From the NCBI GenBank assembly GCA_016213725.1, contig JACQZS010000224.1, positions 1-48,158 of the forward strand: DNA of 48,158 bases, given 5' to 3'. Numbering within the stretch: position 1 is the stretch's first letter; the number at the start of each line of letters is the position of its first letter. Positions 1 through 6,988 of the stretch are shown piece by piece. The notes under the pieces are model-generated. The model did not search any database, was not told the origin of the DNA, and was given only the letters and a program-made list of their open reading frames with translations. This stretch comes from Acidobacteriota bacterium. GTDB lineage: Bacteria > Acidobacteriota > Terriglobia > Bryobacterales > Bryobacteraceae. The translations under genes were made by a program, and so were the position numbers.

Positions 1-136
1 CTTTTGACAGGATTGGGGCCGGAATGTGATAGGTTTCGGCCATTTCCTTGGCGCTGGCGGGGCGTTCGAGGCCATGCAGGGCCAGGTGCTTGAGGCTGAT
101 GAGGCCGTAGTCGGCTTTTCGGGTGAGCTTCAGCAT
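1..136 (-). CDS. Rrf2-family transcriptional regulator (N-terminal part, runs off the left edge)
   Basis: Only the first 45 codons are in the window. They read MLKLTRKADYGLISLKHLA and continue into a predicted recognition helix (ASAKEMAETYHIP), which is the typical start of the Rrf2/IscR winged-helix family. Rrf2 proteins are cytoplasmic dimeric regulators that often sense iron-sulfur status, nitric oxide or cysteine. The cysteines that would show whether this one carries a cluster lie beyond the window, so the signal is unknown. The ATG at 136-134 follows a GGCGG-like ribosome site. A sigma70-type promoter and a 15-nt palindrome lie directly upstream, which suggests autoregulation. Family assignment is firm; the target genes cannot be told from here. 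Confidence 0.82.
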   Translation of the reverse strand, partial: MLKLTRKADYGLISLKHLALHGLERPASAKEMAETYHIPAPILSK

Positions 137-152
137 TCCGCCGTTCTATCTA

Positions 153-167
153 GGACCAAATCGGTCC
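153..167. promoter_or_regulatory. Palindromic operator, probably bound by the adjacent Rrf2 regulator
   Basis: GGACC at 153-157 and GGTCC at 163-167 form a perfect 5-bp inverted repeat around the A/T-rich centre AAATC. Short dyads with an A/T-rich centre are common as Rrf2/IscR operators. The site begins at the predicted transcription start of the regulator gene, so binding would block its transcription. Direct binding is inferred. Confidence 0.55.
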
Positions 168-174
168 CACATTC

Positions 175-203
175 AAGATAGCATTCAGTACAGATCGCGT
201 CAA
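175..203 (-). promoter_or_regulatory. Sigma70-type promoter of the Rrf2-family gene
   Basis: On the minus strand TTGACG (203-198) and TATCTT (180-175) are separated by exactly 17 nt. The predicted start, near 168, abuts the palindrome at 153-167, leaving a leader of about 32 nt before the ATG at 136. Confidence 0.55.
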
Positions 204-346
204 CAGGGGCAAGAGTCTATTTATCAACTCGTTAAATCCAGACTCGTTTGGTCGCTGATCATTGGATGCAAAGCTCCGGCGAGAGGATTCCTGAACCCCC
301 GCCACATGGTAAACTGGCTTTCTGCCGATATGAAAACAGGGAACCG

Positions 347-1738
347 ATGATTCGACTGTTCAGAATCTCGATGCCCGTCTCCGTTGTCGGCCTGCTGGTA
401 TCGGAGGCGGTGCTCGCCTTTTGCTGTTACCTGGCGGCGTGGGCGCTGGTGGGGGATGTGGATGTCCAGTTCTACCTGCTGTTTGAAAGCGGCGGGGAGA
501 AGATTCTTCTGGTGGTGGCCAGCATCCTGTTGGGGGCCTATTTCAACGACCTTTATTCGGAAGTGAAGGTGGCGTCGCGGCTGCGGCTGGCGCAGCAGTA
601 CTGCCTGGTGATCGGCATGGCGTTCCTCACGCAGGCGCTGCTGAGCTATGTTTACCCGGACCTGATTGTGGGCCGCTGGCAGATGATGGTGGGCAGCGCA
701 CTGGGCTTGGTGCTGCTGCCGGGGTGGCGGAGCCTGTTCAGCATGCTGGTGCTGCAGGTCTGGTACCGCGAGAAGGTGCTGTTCGTGGGTGCAAATTCCC
801 TGGTGCTGACGCTGGCGCGGACCTTCCATAAGGAACCTCAACTGGCCATGACGAGTCTGGGTTACCTGGCGGAAGAGCCCCTGGAAGGGGATTTTCCAGG
901 ACTCGGGCCGTGGTTGGGGAAGCCTCGCGACATTCTTGAAGTGCACGCCCAGCAGAAGCCGGACCGCATTGTGGTGGGTCTCAACGAGCGGCGCGGCCAG
1001 ATGCCGGTGAACGAACTGCTGTCGCTGCGCCTGAGCGGCCGCGTAGTGGAATTTGCGGCGGCGATGTATGAGCGGATCACCTGGCGGGTTTCGGTGGAAG
1101 CGCTGCGGCCTTCGCACCTGATCTTCTCGCACGAACTGGGGCCGAATCCGCGCAATCTGGCGCTGCAGCGCGTTTACTCCTTCGTCGTGGCATTGGTGGG
1201 GGTGGTGATCACCGCTCCGGTGATGCTGGGCGTGTGGCTGGCGGTGCGCCTGACCTCGCCGGGAGCGGCCGTCTACAGCCAGCGCAGGGTGGGGCTGAAT
1301 GGGAAGGAATTCAACGTCATGAAATTCCGTTCCATGTACATCGACGCCGAGGCGCGGACGGGTGCCGTATGGGCGCAGAAGAACGATCCGAGGATCACGC
1401 CCGTCGGACGCTGGTTGAGGAAATTGCGCCTGGACGAGCTGCCGCAGTTTTTCAACGTGCTGAAAGGCGAGATGTCGATTGTGGGTCCGCGGCCGGAGCG
1501 GCCGGAATTCGTGAGGGTGCTGAGCGAGCAGATTCCGTTCTACGGCCAGCGGCACACGATCCTGCCCGGCATCACCGGTTGGGCGCAGATCAACCACAAG
1601 TACGGCGACACGCTGGAAGACACGGTCACGAAGCTCGAATACGACCTGTATTACCTGAAAAACGTGGGCCCGTCGCTGGATCTGTACGTGATCTTCCACA
1701 CGGTAAAGGTGATGCTCTTGAGCCGTGGATCCCAGTGA
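347..1738 (+). CDS. Exopolysaccharide sugar transferase (polyprenyl-phosphate glycosyl-1-phosphate transferase, EpsB/exosortase-associated type)
   Basis: Likely transfers a sugar-1-phosphate to undecaprenyl phosphate, the first membrane step of exopolysaccharide synthesis. The 463-aa product has four hydrophobic segments in its first ~140 residues, a nucleotide-binding-like middle (EKVLFVGANS), a further membrane segment near 300, and a C-terminal bacterial sugar-transferase domain. Seen there are KFRSM, an LRKLRLDELPQ core, SIVGPRPERPEF and GITGWAQ, all hallmarks of the WbaP/EpsB family. The arrangement fits the exosortase-associated sugar transferase subfamily. The frame is open from 248, but the ATG at 347 begins the typical basic-then-hydrophobic N-terminus (MIRLFRIS), so I prefer it. 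No other polysaccharide gene is adjacent, so it appears to stand alone. Confidence 0.85.
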   Translation: MIRLFRISMPVSVVGLLVSEAVLAFCCYLAAWALVGDVDVQFYLLFESGGEKILLVVASILLGAYFNDLYSEVKVASRLRLAQQYCLVIGMAFLTQALLSYVYPDLIVGRWQMMVGSALGLVLLPGWRSLFSMLVLQVWYREKVLFVGANSLVLTLARTFHKEPQLAMTSLGYLAEEPLEGDFPGLGPWLGKPRDILEVHAQQKPDRIVVGLNERRGQMPVNELLSLRLSGRVVEFAAAMYERITWRVSVEALRPSHLIFSHELGPNPRNLALQRVYSFVVALVGVVITAPVMLGVWLAVRLTSPGAAVYSQRRVGLNGKEFNVMKFRSMYIDAEARTGAVWAQKNDPRITPVGRWLRKLRLDELPQFFNVLKGEMSIVGPRPERPEFVRVLSEQIPFYGQRHTILPGITGWAQINHKYGDTLEDTVTKLEYDLYYLKNVGPSLDLYVIFHTVKVMLLSRGSQ

Positions 1739-1753
1739 GGGCGCAATCCGGGT

Positions 1754-1783
1754 TTGACCGCGCACCGGCCGGTTCCTTACAAT
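1754..1783 (+). promoter_or_regulatory. Sigma70-type promoter for tRNA-Gly
   Basis: TTGACC (1754-1759) and TACAAT (1778-1783) are 18 nt apart. The predicted start near 1790 is about 18 nt before the tRNA. This is one of the best promoter matches in the window. Confidence 0.6.
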
Positions 1784-1807
1784 CGACTTAGAAACGAGCC
1801 TTCCTGA

Positions 1808-1882
1808 GCGGGAGTAACTCAAGGGTAGAGTCACAGCCTTCCAAGCTGTTGGTTGCGGGTTCGAGTCCCGTCTCCCGCTCCA
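1808..1882 (+). tRNA. tRNA-Gly (anticodon TCC), CCA encoded
   Basis: The cloverleaf is complete. The acceptor GCGGGAG (1808-1814) pairs with CTCCCGC (1872-1878). The D arm is ACTC/GAGT around AAGGGTA. The anticodon stem ACAGC/GCTGT encloses CTTCCAA, with anticodon TCC at 1840-1842. The T arm has GCGGG, the TTCGAGT loop and CCCGT, where the last pair is G-T. Discriminator T1879 is followed by an encoded CCA (1880-1882). It would read GGA glycine codons. Confidence 0.96.
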
Positions 1883-1915
1883 TTCCGACCTGCGAACTCC
1901 CCACAACGGAAACAA

Positions 1916-2551
1916 ATGGAACCACTGCACCTGCTTGGCGAGATCGGCCTGCGTTTTCGCAGACGGCGCATGGAGCGGCTGCTGGGGCTGTTTCCCATCG
2001 ACAGCCAGTGGCGAGTGCTGGACGTGGGTGGGACGCCGGCGATCTGGGAGGTATGCCCGGTGCGGCCGAGATTGGTGTTGCTGAACCAGCCGCGGGCATA
2101 TGAACAGGGCGCGGGGGCCGATTGGGTGCAGGGCGATGGCTGCCGGCTGCCGTTCCGGGACCAGTCGTTTGACCTGGTCTTCAGCAATTCGGTGATCGAG
2201 CACCTGGGTTCCGAGGCGGCGATGCGGAGCTTTGCGGCGGAAGTCAGGAGAGTGGGCGTACGCTACTTCGTGCAGACGCCGGATGCCGCCTTTCCGGTGG
2301 AGCCCCATCTCTACACGCCCTTCCTGCACCAGTTGCCGCGCGGGCTGCAGCGGCGGCTCGCGCCGCGCTTTTCGCTGTGGTCGCTGCTGGGCCGGGCCAC
2401 GCCCGACGAACGCGAGTTCTACATCCGCCACTACCTGGAGGAGATCCGGCTGTTGCACGCCGAGGAGATGCGAAGCCTGTTTCCGGGGGGGCGGATTGTT
2501 CAGGAACGGTTCCTGGGGCTGAGCAAGTCCTTGATCGCGCATTCGGCCTGA
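1916..2551 (+). CDS. Class I SAM-dependent methyltransferase
   Basis: A 211-aa Methyltransf_11-type protein. Visible signatures are motif I (VLDVGGTPAIWE), an acidic motif II replaced by LVLLNQPRA, GDGCRLPF as the motif III region, and FDLVFSNSVIEHL as motif IV/post-motif, the usual SAM-binding order. The substrate cannot be told; the family includes lipid, sugar and small-molecule methylases. The frame is open upstream to 1853, but that reads through the 3' half of tRNA-Gly and gives the artefactual peptide MRVRVPSPAP. The ATG at 1916, 34 nt after the tRNA, is the credible start. It may be co-transcribed with the tRNA from the promoter at 1754-1783. Confidence 0.8.
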   Translation: MEPLHLLGEIGLRFRRRRMERLLGLFPIDSQWRVLDVGGTPAIWEVCPVRPRLVLLNQPRAYEQGAGADWVQGDGCRLPFRDQSFDLVFSNSVIEHLGSEAAMRSFAAEVRRVGVRYFVQTPDAAFPVEPHLYTPFLHQLPRGLQRRLAPRFSLWSLLGRATPDEREFYIRHYLEEIRLLHAEEMRSLFPGGRIVQERFLGLSKSLIAHSA

Positions 2552-2637
2552 TCCTGCGCCGCGTTCACCGGGGATATGATGTGACTTCGGAATGAGCGGT
2601 TGCCCTCGGCCGGAGCGCAACGGGAAGGACTCGCGCG

Positions 2638-5220
2638 ATGAAGAAGGACCAGATGACTCGCCGGCGGTGGCTGGCATCCTGTGCGGTTCTGGCGGCGCCT
2701 GGTGCAGGGAAGAGGCGCATCTACATCGTGCCGAACTTCCACCCAGCCAGCTGCGGCTGGCTGACGAACTTCTCCATGGAGCGGGTCTATTGCGCCAACT
2801 CGTACTTCGACCACCTGGACCGCGTTCGCGCGGATCCGAACTACGCCTTCGTGCTGAGCGAATGCAACAACATGATGGCGATGCTGAACTTCCGGCCGGA
2901 ACGCGAAGCCGAATTGAAGAACGGCATCCGGTCGGGCCGGGTGGAGCTGGTGAACGGGTTCTTCCTGGAGTCGACGACGAACCTGAGCGGAGGGGAGGCG
3001 CTGGTGCGGCTGGGCGTGGAGGGGCTGCGGTGGCAGCAGCAGGTGTTCGGCGTGCGGCCGCGATTCGCGTGGTGCATCGACATCTGCGGCACGCATCCGC
3101 AAATGGCGCAGATCACGGCCGGGTTGGGGCTGGATGCCTTTGTCTACGCGCGCGGCAATCATACCGGCTCGGCCATTCATTGGCTGGAGGCGCCGGACGG
3201 CACGAAAACGCTGGCTGTTTCGCCCGGCCACTACAGCGACGTGGGGGACATCTTCGCGGCGACGGGCCCGCTTACCGCCGAGCAGACCGCCGCGTTGCAG
3301 AAGCAACTGGCGGCCAAGGCCAGGCTGGCGCCGGAGGGCGCCCCGATGCTGGCATTCGGAGGGTATGGCGATTACAACCTGGCTCCGCGGCGGCCGGACT
3401 CTCCGTCGGCGTTCATCCGGGAGTGGCGCTCTGTGGATCCCGGGCTGGATGTGCGCTTTTCCACGCTGGCGCAGTATGTGGACGAGGTGGCTCCCCAGCT
3501 CAAGTCCGGCGCGGTGAAGATTCCCACGATGCGCGGCGGCGGCAGTTATTACTTCCATTCCTTCTGGATCCAGAACCCCTGCGTGAAGACGGCCTACCGC
3601 CGTTGCGAGCATCAACTGCAGGCGGCGGAGATGCTGGCCGCGGCAGCCAGTTTGCGCAAGACGCACCCCTATCCCAGTGAGAGCCTGTACCACAGCTGGC
3701 TGCAGATGTTTCTGAACATGGACCGCAATACGCTGTGGGGCGCGGCGGGAGGGATGGTCTTCGAGCATGAGACGTCGTGGGACGCGGCGGACCGATTCCG
3801 GAGCGTGGAAGGCGCTTCCCGGCGGGTAATGGGCGAGGCGGGCCGGGCGATGGCCAGCAGCGGGCGCGGCGCGTCGCTGTTCAACGCGCTGCACTGGAGG
3901 CGCCGGGACGCTGTGGTTGTGGCTGCCGGACAGGCCACGGGCGGAGGGGCCGCGGAGGCGCTTCCAGGCGGCAGAATGCTGTGGATGGCGGACCTGCCGG
4001 CCACTTCACTCACATCCATCCGGCAGAACCGTGTGACAGTGGCGCAGCCGAAGGCAGTAGAGCTGCCCGCTTCGATCGAGAACAAGTACTACGCGGCGCG
4101 GGTCGATCCGAAGACAGGCAACCTGGAGAGCCTGAAACTCAAGCCTTCGGGGCGGGAGATGCTGTCGGGCGGCGGCAATCTGGTGGTGGCCGAAAGACCC
4201 GGCAAACAGGAGGGCGATCCGGGCGATCATATGCTGGGGCGAGCGCAGCGGCTGCGGCTGGGCAGTTCGGCCGATGCGGCGGTGAAGGTGACCGCGATGC
4301 GCGGGGCGGTGGCGTTGACCGTGACGGCGAAAGGGACGCTGCTCGGCACTCCGTGCCGGCGGGTGATGCGCTTCTACCACGAGTCGCCGCGGATCGATTT
4401 CGAGACCACCCTGAACGACGTGCCGGACCGCACGGTGGTGGTGGCCGAGTTCCCGCTGGCGGAAGACGTGCGCGAAGTGCGCCGGGCGATTCCGTACGGC
4501 TTTACGCATGGCGCCTGGCCCGAGCCGAGCGAGGAGCTGCCAGGCCGAAACCAGGGGATTACGCCAGCCGTGCGCTGGAGCCACTATGGGCTGCGGGGAG
4601 GTGGCGGCGCGGCCATTCTGGACCGCGGGCTCTCCGGACGCGAACTCACCGGCCGGACGCCGGTGATCTTCCTGCTGAACACGACGAACAAGTACTACGG
4701 CTATCCCAACAGCTGGCTCTCCGGCGAGGGGCAGCACGTGCTGGAGTATGCTTTGCTGGCGCACGACGGGCCGTGGGCGGAGGCCGGCATCGCGCGCGCA
4801 GCTTGGGAGTACAACAGTCCTGTGTACGTGATGGAGACGGGCGCGGCAACGGGTGCTCCTATGATTGAAGCCAGCGCCAACGTGATTGTGGAATCGATGC
4901 GCCGTTACGGCAAGTGGCTGGAGGTGCGAATGTCGGAGGTGCTGGGCCAAGCCGGGCGCGCGGAGATCACGATCAACCTGCCGCACCGCGGCGCCGAGTT
5001 GACGAACTTCGTGGGCGGCGACGCGCGGCCCGTGGAAGGCGGACCCCGGTATGGTTTTGCGGTGCGGCCCCAGCAGATCATCACGCTCCGGTTGGGTGTG
5101 GATTCTGAGGTCCCCGAGCCCAAGCCGCTGGTGGACTGGGCGCCGCTGGTGCCGGAATCCAAGCGGGCCGCGCTAAGGCGCTATTCCAACGAAAAGGGCC
5201 ACCCGCCGCGCGGCGTGTAG
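2638..5220 (+). CDS. Exported GH38-like protein (alpha-mannosidase fold) with a divergent metal site
   Basis: The 860-aa product starts with a twin-arginine-like signal (TRRRWLASCAVLAAPGAG) and is probably exported. Residues ~25-300 resemble the catalytic domain of glycoside hydrolase family 38: IYIVPNFHPASCGWL at the N-terminus, LVNGF, and FAWCIDICGTHPQMAQI, whose Asp at about 148 matches the family nucleophile. The C-terminal ~500 residues are beta-rich, as in GH38. The usual HxD zinc motif (for example HNDPGW) is replaced by FHPASCGW, so the aspartate ligand seems absent. GH38 enzymes are zinc-dependent retaining alpha-mannosidases; whether this one is active, and on what, is open. GGAAGGA lies about 8 nt before the ATG. 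Confidence 0.72.
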   Translation: MKKDQMTRRRWLASCAVLAAPGAGKRRIYIVPNFHPASCGWLTNFSMERVYCANSYFDHLDRVRADPNYAFVLSECNNMMAMLNFRPEREAELKNGIRSGRVELVNGFFLESTTNLSGGEALVRLGVEGLRWQQQVFGVRPRFAWCIDICGTHPQMAQITAGLGLDAFVYARGNHTGSAIHWLEAPDGTKTLAVSPGHYSDVGDIFAATGPLTAEQTAALQKQLAAKARLAPEGAPMLAFGGYGDYNLAPRRPDSPSAFIREWRSVDPGLDVRFSTLAQYVDEVAPQLKSGAVKIPTMRGGGSYYFHSFWIQNPCVKTAYRRCEHQLQAAEMLAAAASLRKTHPYPSESLYHSWLQMFLNMDRNTLWGAAGGMVFEHETSWDAADRFRSVEGASRRVMGEAGRAMASSGRGASLFNALHWRRRDAVVVAAGQATGGGAAEALPGGRMLWMADLPATSLTSIRQNRVTVAQPKAVELPASIENKYYAARVDPKTGNLESLKLKPSGREMLSGGGNLVVAERPGKQEGDPGDHMLGRAQRLRLGSSADAAVKVTAMRGAVALTVTAKGTLLGTPCRRVMRFYHESPRIDFETTLNDVPDRTVVVAEFPLAEDVREVRRAIPYGFTHGAWPEPSEELPGRNQGITPAVRWSHYGLRGGGGAAILDRGLSGRELTGRTPVIFLLNTTNKYYGYPNSWLSGEGQHVLEYALLAHDGPWAEAGIARAAWEYNSPVYVMETGAATGAPMIEASANVIVESMRRYGKWLEVRMSEVLGQAGRAEITINLPHRGAELTNFVGGDARPVEGGPRYGFAVRPQQIITLRLGVDSEVPEPKPLVDWAPLVPESKRAALRRYSNEKGHPPRGV

Positions 5221-5230
5221 CCCGGCGAGT

Positions 5231-6865
5231 CTACTGGCCCGCGGCGCGGTAGGAGTAATCGTTCGAGAGCCACGCTCCGTTGATGTAGGACCACAGACGA
5301 ACGTGCAGAACCTGTCCGTTGGTGGGCAATCCGCCGACGGTGGCAGTCGTATTCAGGGCCTGGTCGGCGCCATAGATGTCGTTATTGCCTTGAGAAGTGC
5401 CGACGAAGAGCCAGTAGCGCTGCACGTTGGAGCCGGGCGACCAGACGAAGGTGGCCGAGGGGCCCGTTAGGGTGGAGCCGGGGGTTGGCGACGTGATCAC
5501 AGCTTTGACGGGCGAGCCCGGCGAACCGGAGGCCGTGTAGGTATAGTCGTTGAACTGCCACTCGCCGGCGAGGTAGCTCCACAGGCGGACGTACAGGGTG
5601 GAGCCATCGTTGGGCAGGCCGGAGACCACCGCGCTGAGGTTGGTGTCGGCGCTCTGGTCATAGAGGGTGTTGCCGCCCTGCCACTTGCCGACGAAGAGGT
5701 GGTAGCGCAGGACGCCGGAGCCGGCGGACCATTGGAAGGTGGTGGTGGTGCCGGCCAGGGTGGAGCCGGGAGCGGGGCTGCTCATGGCGGCCTTGGCCGG
5801 GACGAAGCTGCCGTTGGCCTTGACGGTGTAGTCGTTGTACTGCCAGGCGGTGTCGATGAACGACCAGAGCCGGACGTACAACGTAGTGCCGTCGGTGGGC
5901 AGGCCGGTGACGCTGGCCTGAAGGTTCGTGGCGGCATCGATATTGGCCAGAGTGTTGCCGCCCTGCCAGAGCCCGACGAAGAGGTAGTAACGAGCCACGG
6001 CCGTTCCGGCGGTCCACTGGAAGTTGGCACTGGCGCCCGGCAGGGTGGAGCCGGGCGCAGGCGAGGTCAGCTCGGCTTTGGCCGGCGACGTACCCGCGGG
6101 AGCATAGGCCTTGTACTGGTAGTCATTGGAGATCCACTGGCCGTTGACGTAGGACCAGAGGCGGACGTAGATCATGCGGCCGTCGGTGGGCAAGCCGGTT
6201 ACTGGGGCTGAGGTCAGCAGGCCCTGATCCGCGGAGAAAAGGGTGTCGCCGCCGAGCCAGGTGCCGATCATGAGCCAGTACTGGGTGGCGCTGTCGCCGG
6301 GGTTCCATTGGAAAGTCACCGCGGACCTGGAGAGGGTGGAGCCGGGGGTGGGCGAGATCATCTCCGCCTTGGGGGCGGTCCGCTGATTACCTGCCGCCAG
6401 AGGCGATAGGGCGGCGCGCAGGGCGAGGGCGGCATCCATCAGCGAAGCGGGGGAGGCTGAGGCGCTACCCAGCTCCAGGTACACCGTAGGGATGCGGGCA
6501 GCGCGGCAGCCGCCGCAGGACGCCATGCGGCTTCCGGGCAAGCCGAGTTGAATGGCGCGCCCCAGGCTCTCCGAATCCTGTCCGGCGTAGGTGATCTGCG
6601 GCGCGCTGGAAGAATCGCCCGAGAGCACCAGCAGGGCCGAGGCGGCCGCATCCGGTTCCGTAACGATCTCGAGACCGGAGCCGGCGAACACCGCGTCCAG
6701 CGTAGGGAGGAAAGTCGACGCGGCGGCGTCCCGCGCCTGCACCGAGATGCGGGGAGCGGCGGGGGCCTGGGGATCGCGCTGTGGCCGGCGGGTAGCTGCC
6801 GAGCCGGCGGAGGCGGTGAGTGCGCTGATGACGCAGAAAGTGGCGAAGACGGCGGAGATTCTCAT
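5231..6865 (-). CDS. Secreted protein with four tandem ~95-residue beta-sandwich-like repeats
   Basis: The 544-aa product begins with a Sec signal peptide (RISAVFATFCVISALTASAGSA). Residues ~30-160 form an unrecognised domain containing an SCGGCR cysteine motif. Residues 165-544 are four repeats, each opening with SP(T/A)PGSTL, then FQW, a YxLFVG core, GLPTDG and VRLWSY, and ending near NDY. These resemble the fibronectin/Ig-like sandwiches common in acidobacterial and planctomycete surface proteins. No catalytic motif is visible, so a binding, adhesive or structural role is the reasonable guess. The frame stays open to 7279, but the ATG at 6865 starts the signal peptide and lies between the divergently read neighbours. 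Confidence 0.75.
   Translation of the reverse strand: MRISAVFATFCVISALTASAGSAATRRPQRDPQAPAAPRISVQARDAAASTFLPTLDAVFAGSGLEIVTEPDAAASALLVLSGDSSSAPQITYAGQDSESLGRAIQLGLPGSRMASCGGCRAARIPTVYLELGSASASPASLMDAALALRAALSPLAAGNQRTAPKAEMISPTPGSTLSRSAVTFQWNPGDSATQYWLMIGTWLGGDTLFSADQGLLTSAPVTGLPTDGRMIYVRLWSYVNGQWISNDYQYKAYAPAGTSPAKAELTSPAPGSTLPGASANFQWTAGTAVARYYLFVGLWQGGNTLANIDAATNLQASVTGLPTDGTTLYVRLWSFIDTAWQYNDYTVKANGSFVPAKAAMSSPAPGSTLAGTTTTFQWSAGSGVLRYHLFVGKWQGGNTLYDQSADTNLSAVVSGLPNDGSTLYVRLWSYLAGEWQFNDYTYTASGSPGSPVKAVITSPTPGSTLTGPSATFVWSPGSNVQRYWLFVGTSQGNNDIYGADQALNTTATVGGLPTNGQVLHVRLWSYINGAWLSNDYSYRAAGQ
5234..6373 (-). repeat. Four in-frame tandem repeats of 276-291 nt
   Basis: The units span 6373-6083, 6082-5798, 5797-5510 and 5509-5234, which is residues 165-261, 262-356, 357-452 and 453-544 of the secreted protein. 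They keep the same landmarks in the same order (PGSTL, FQW, LFVG or its variant LMIG, GLP, VRLWSY, NDY) but differ at many positions, so the duplication is not recent. Confidence 0.85.
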
Positions 6866-6988
6866 GGCCGGTTGGTCCCTGCTCTTATTGTCATGGCAAG
6901 CGGGTGCGATGGGATAGTTATCGCGGGCGGGATAGTCCTGGTACGAAGGTTTCCGCATGCAGGAACGGTGTGAAATGATGGATGGGCC

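Noticed and set aside
1853..1915. Upstream extension of the methyltransferase
   Set aside because: It is the translated 3' half of tRNA-Gly (MRVRVPSPAP), a well-known artefact peptide.
224..2677. Very long minus-strand open frame (817 codons) across the transferase, tRNA and methyltransferase genes
   Set aside because: Composition is rich in Arg, Gln, Pro and His, as expected for an antisense shadow in high-G+C DNA. It crosses a tRNA and shows no domain.
2500..3894. Minus-strand 464-codon frame opposite the GH38-like gene
   Set aside because: Antisense shadow without a ribosome site or motif; the plus-strand gene has clear family signatures.
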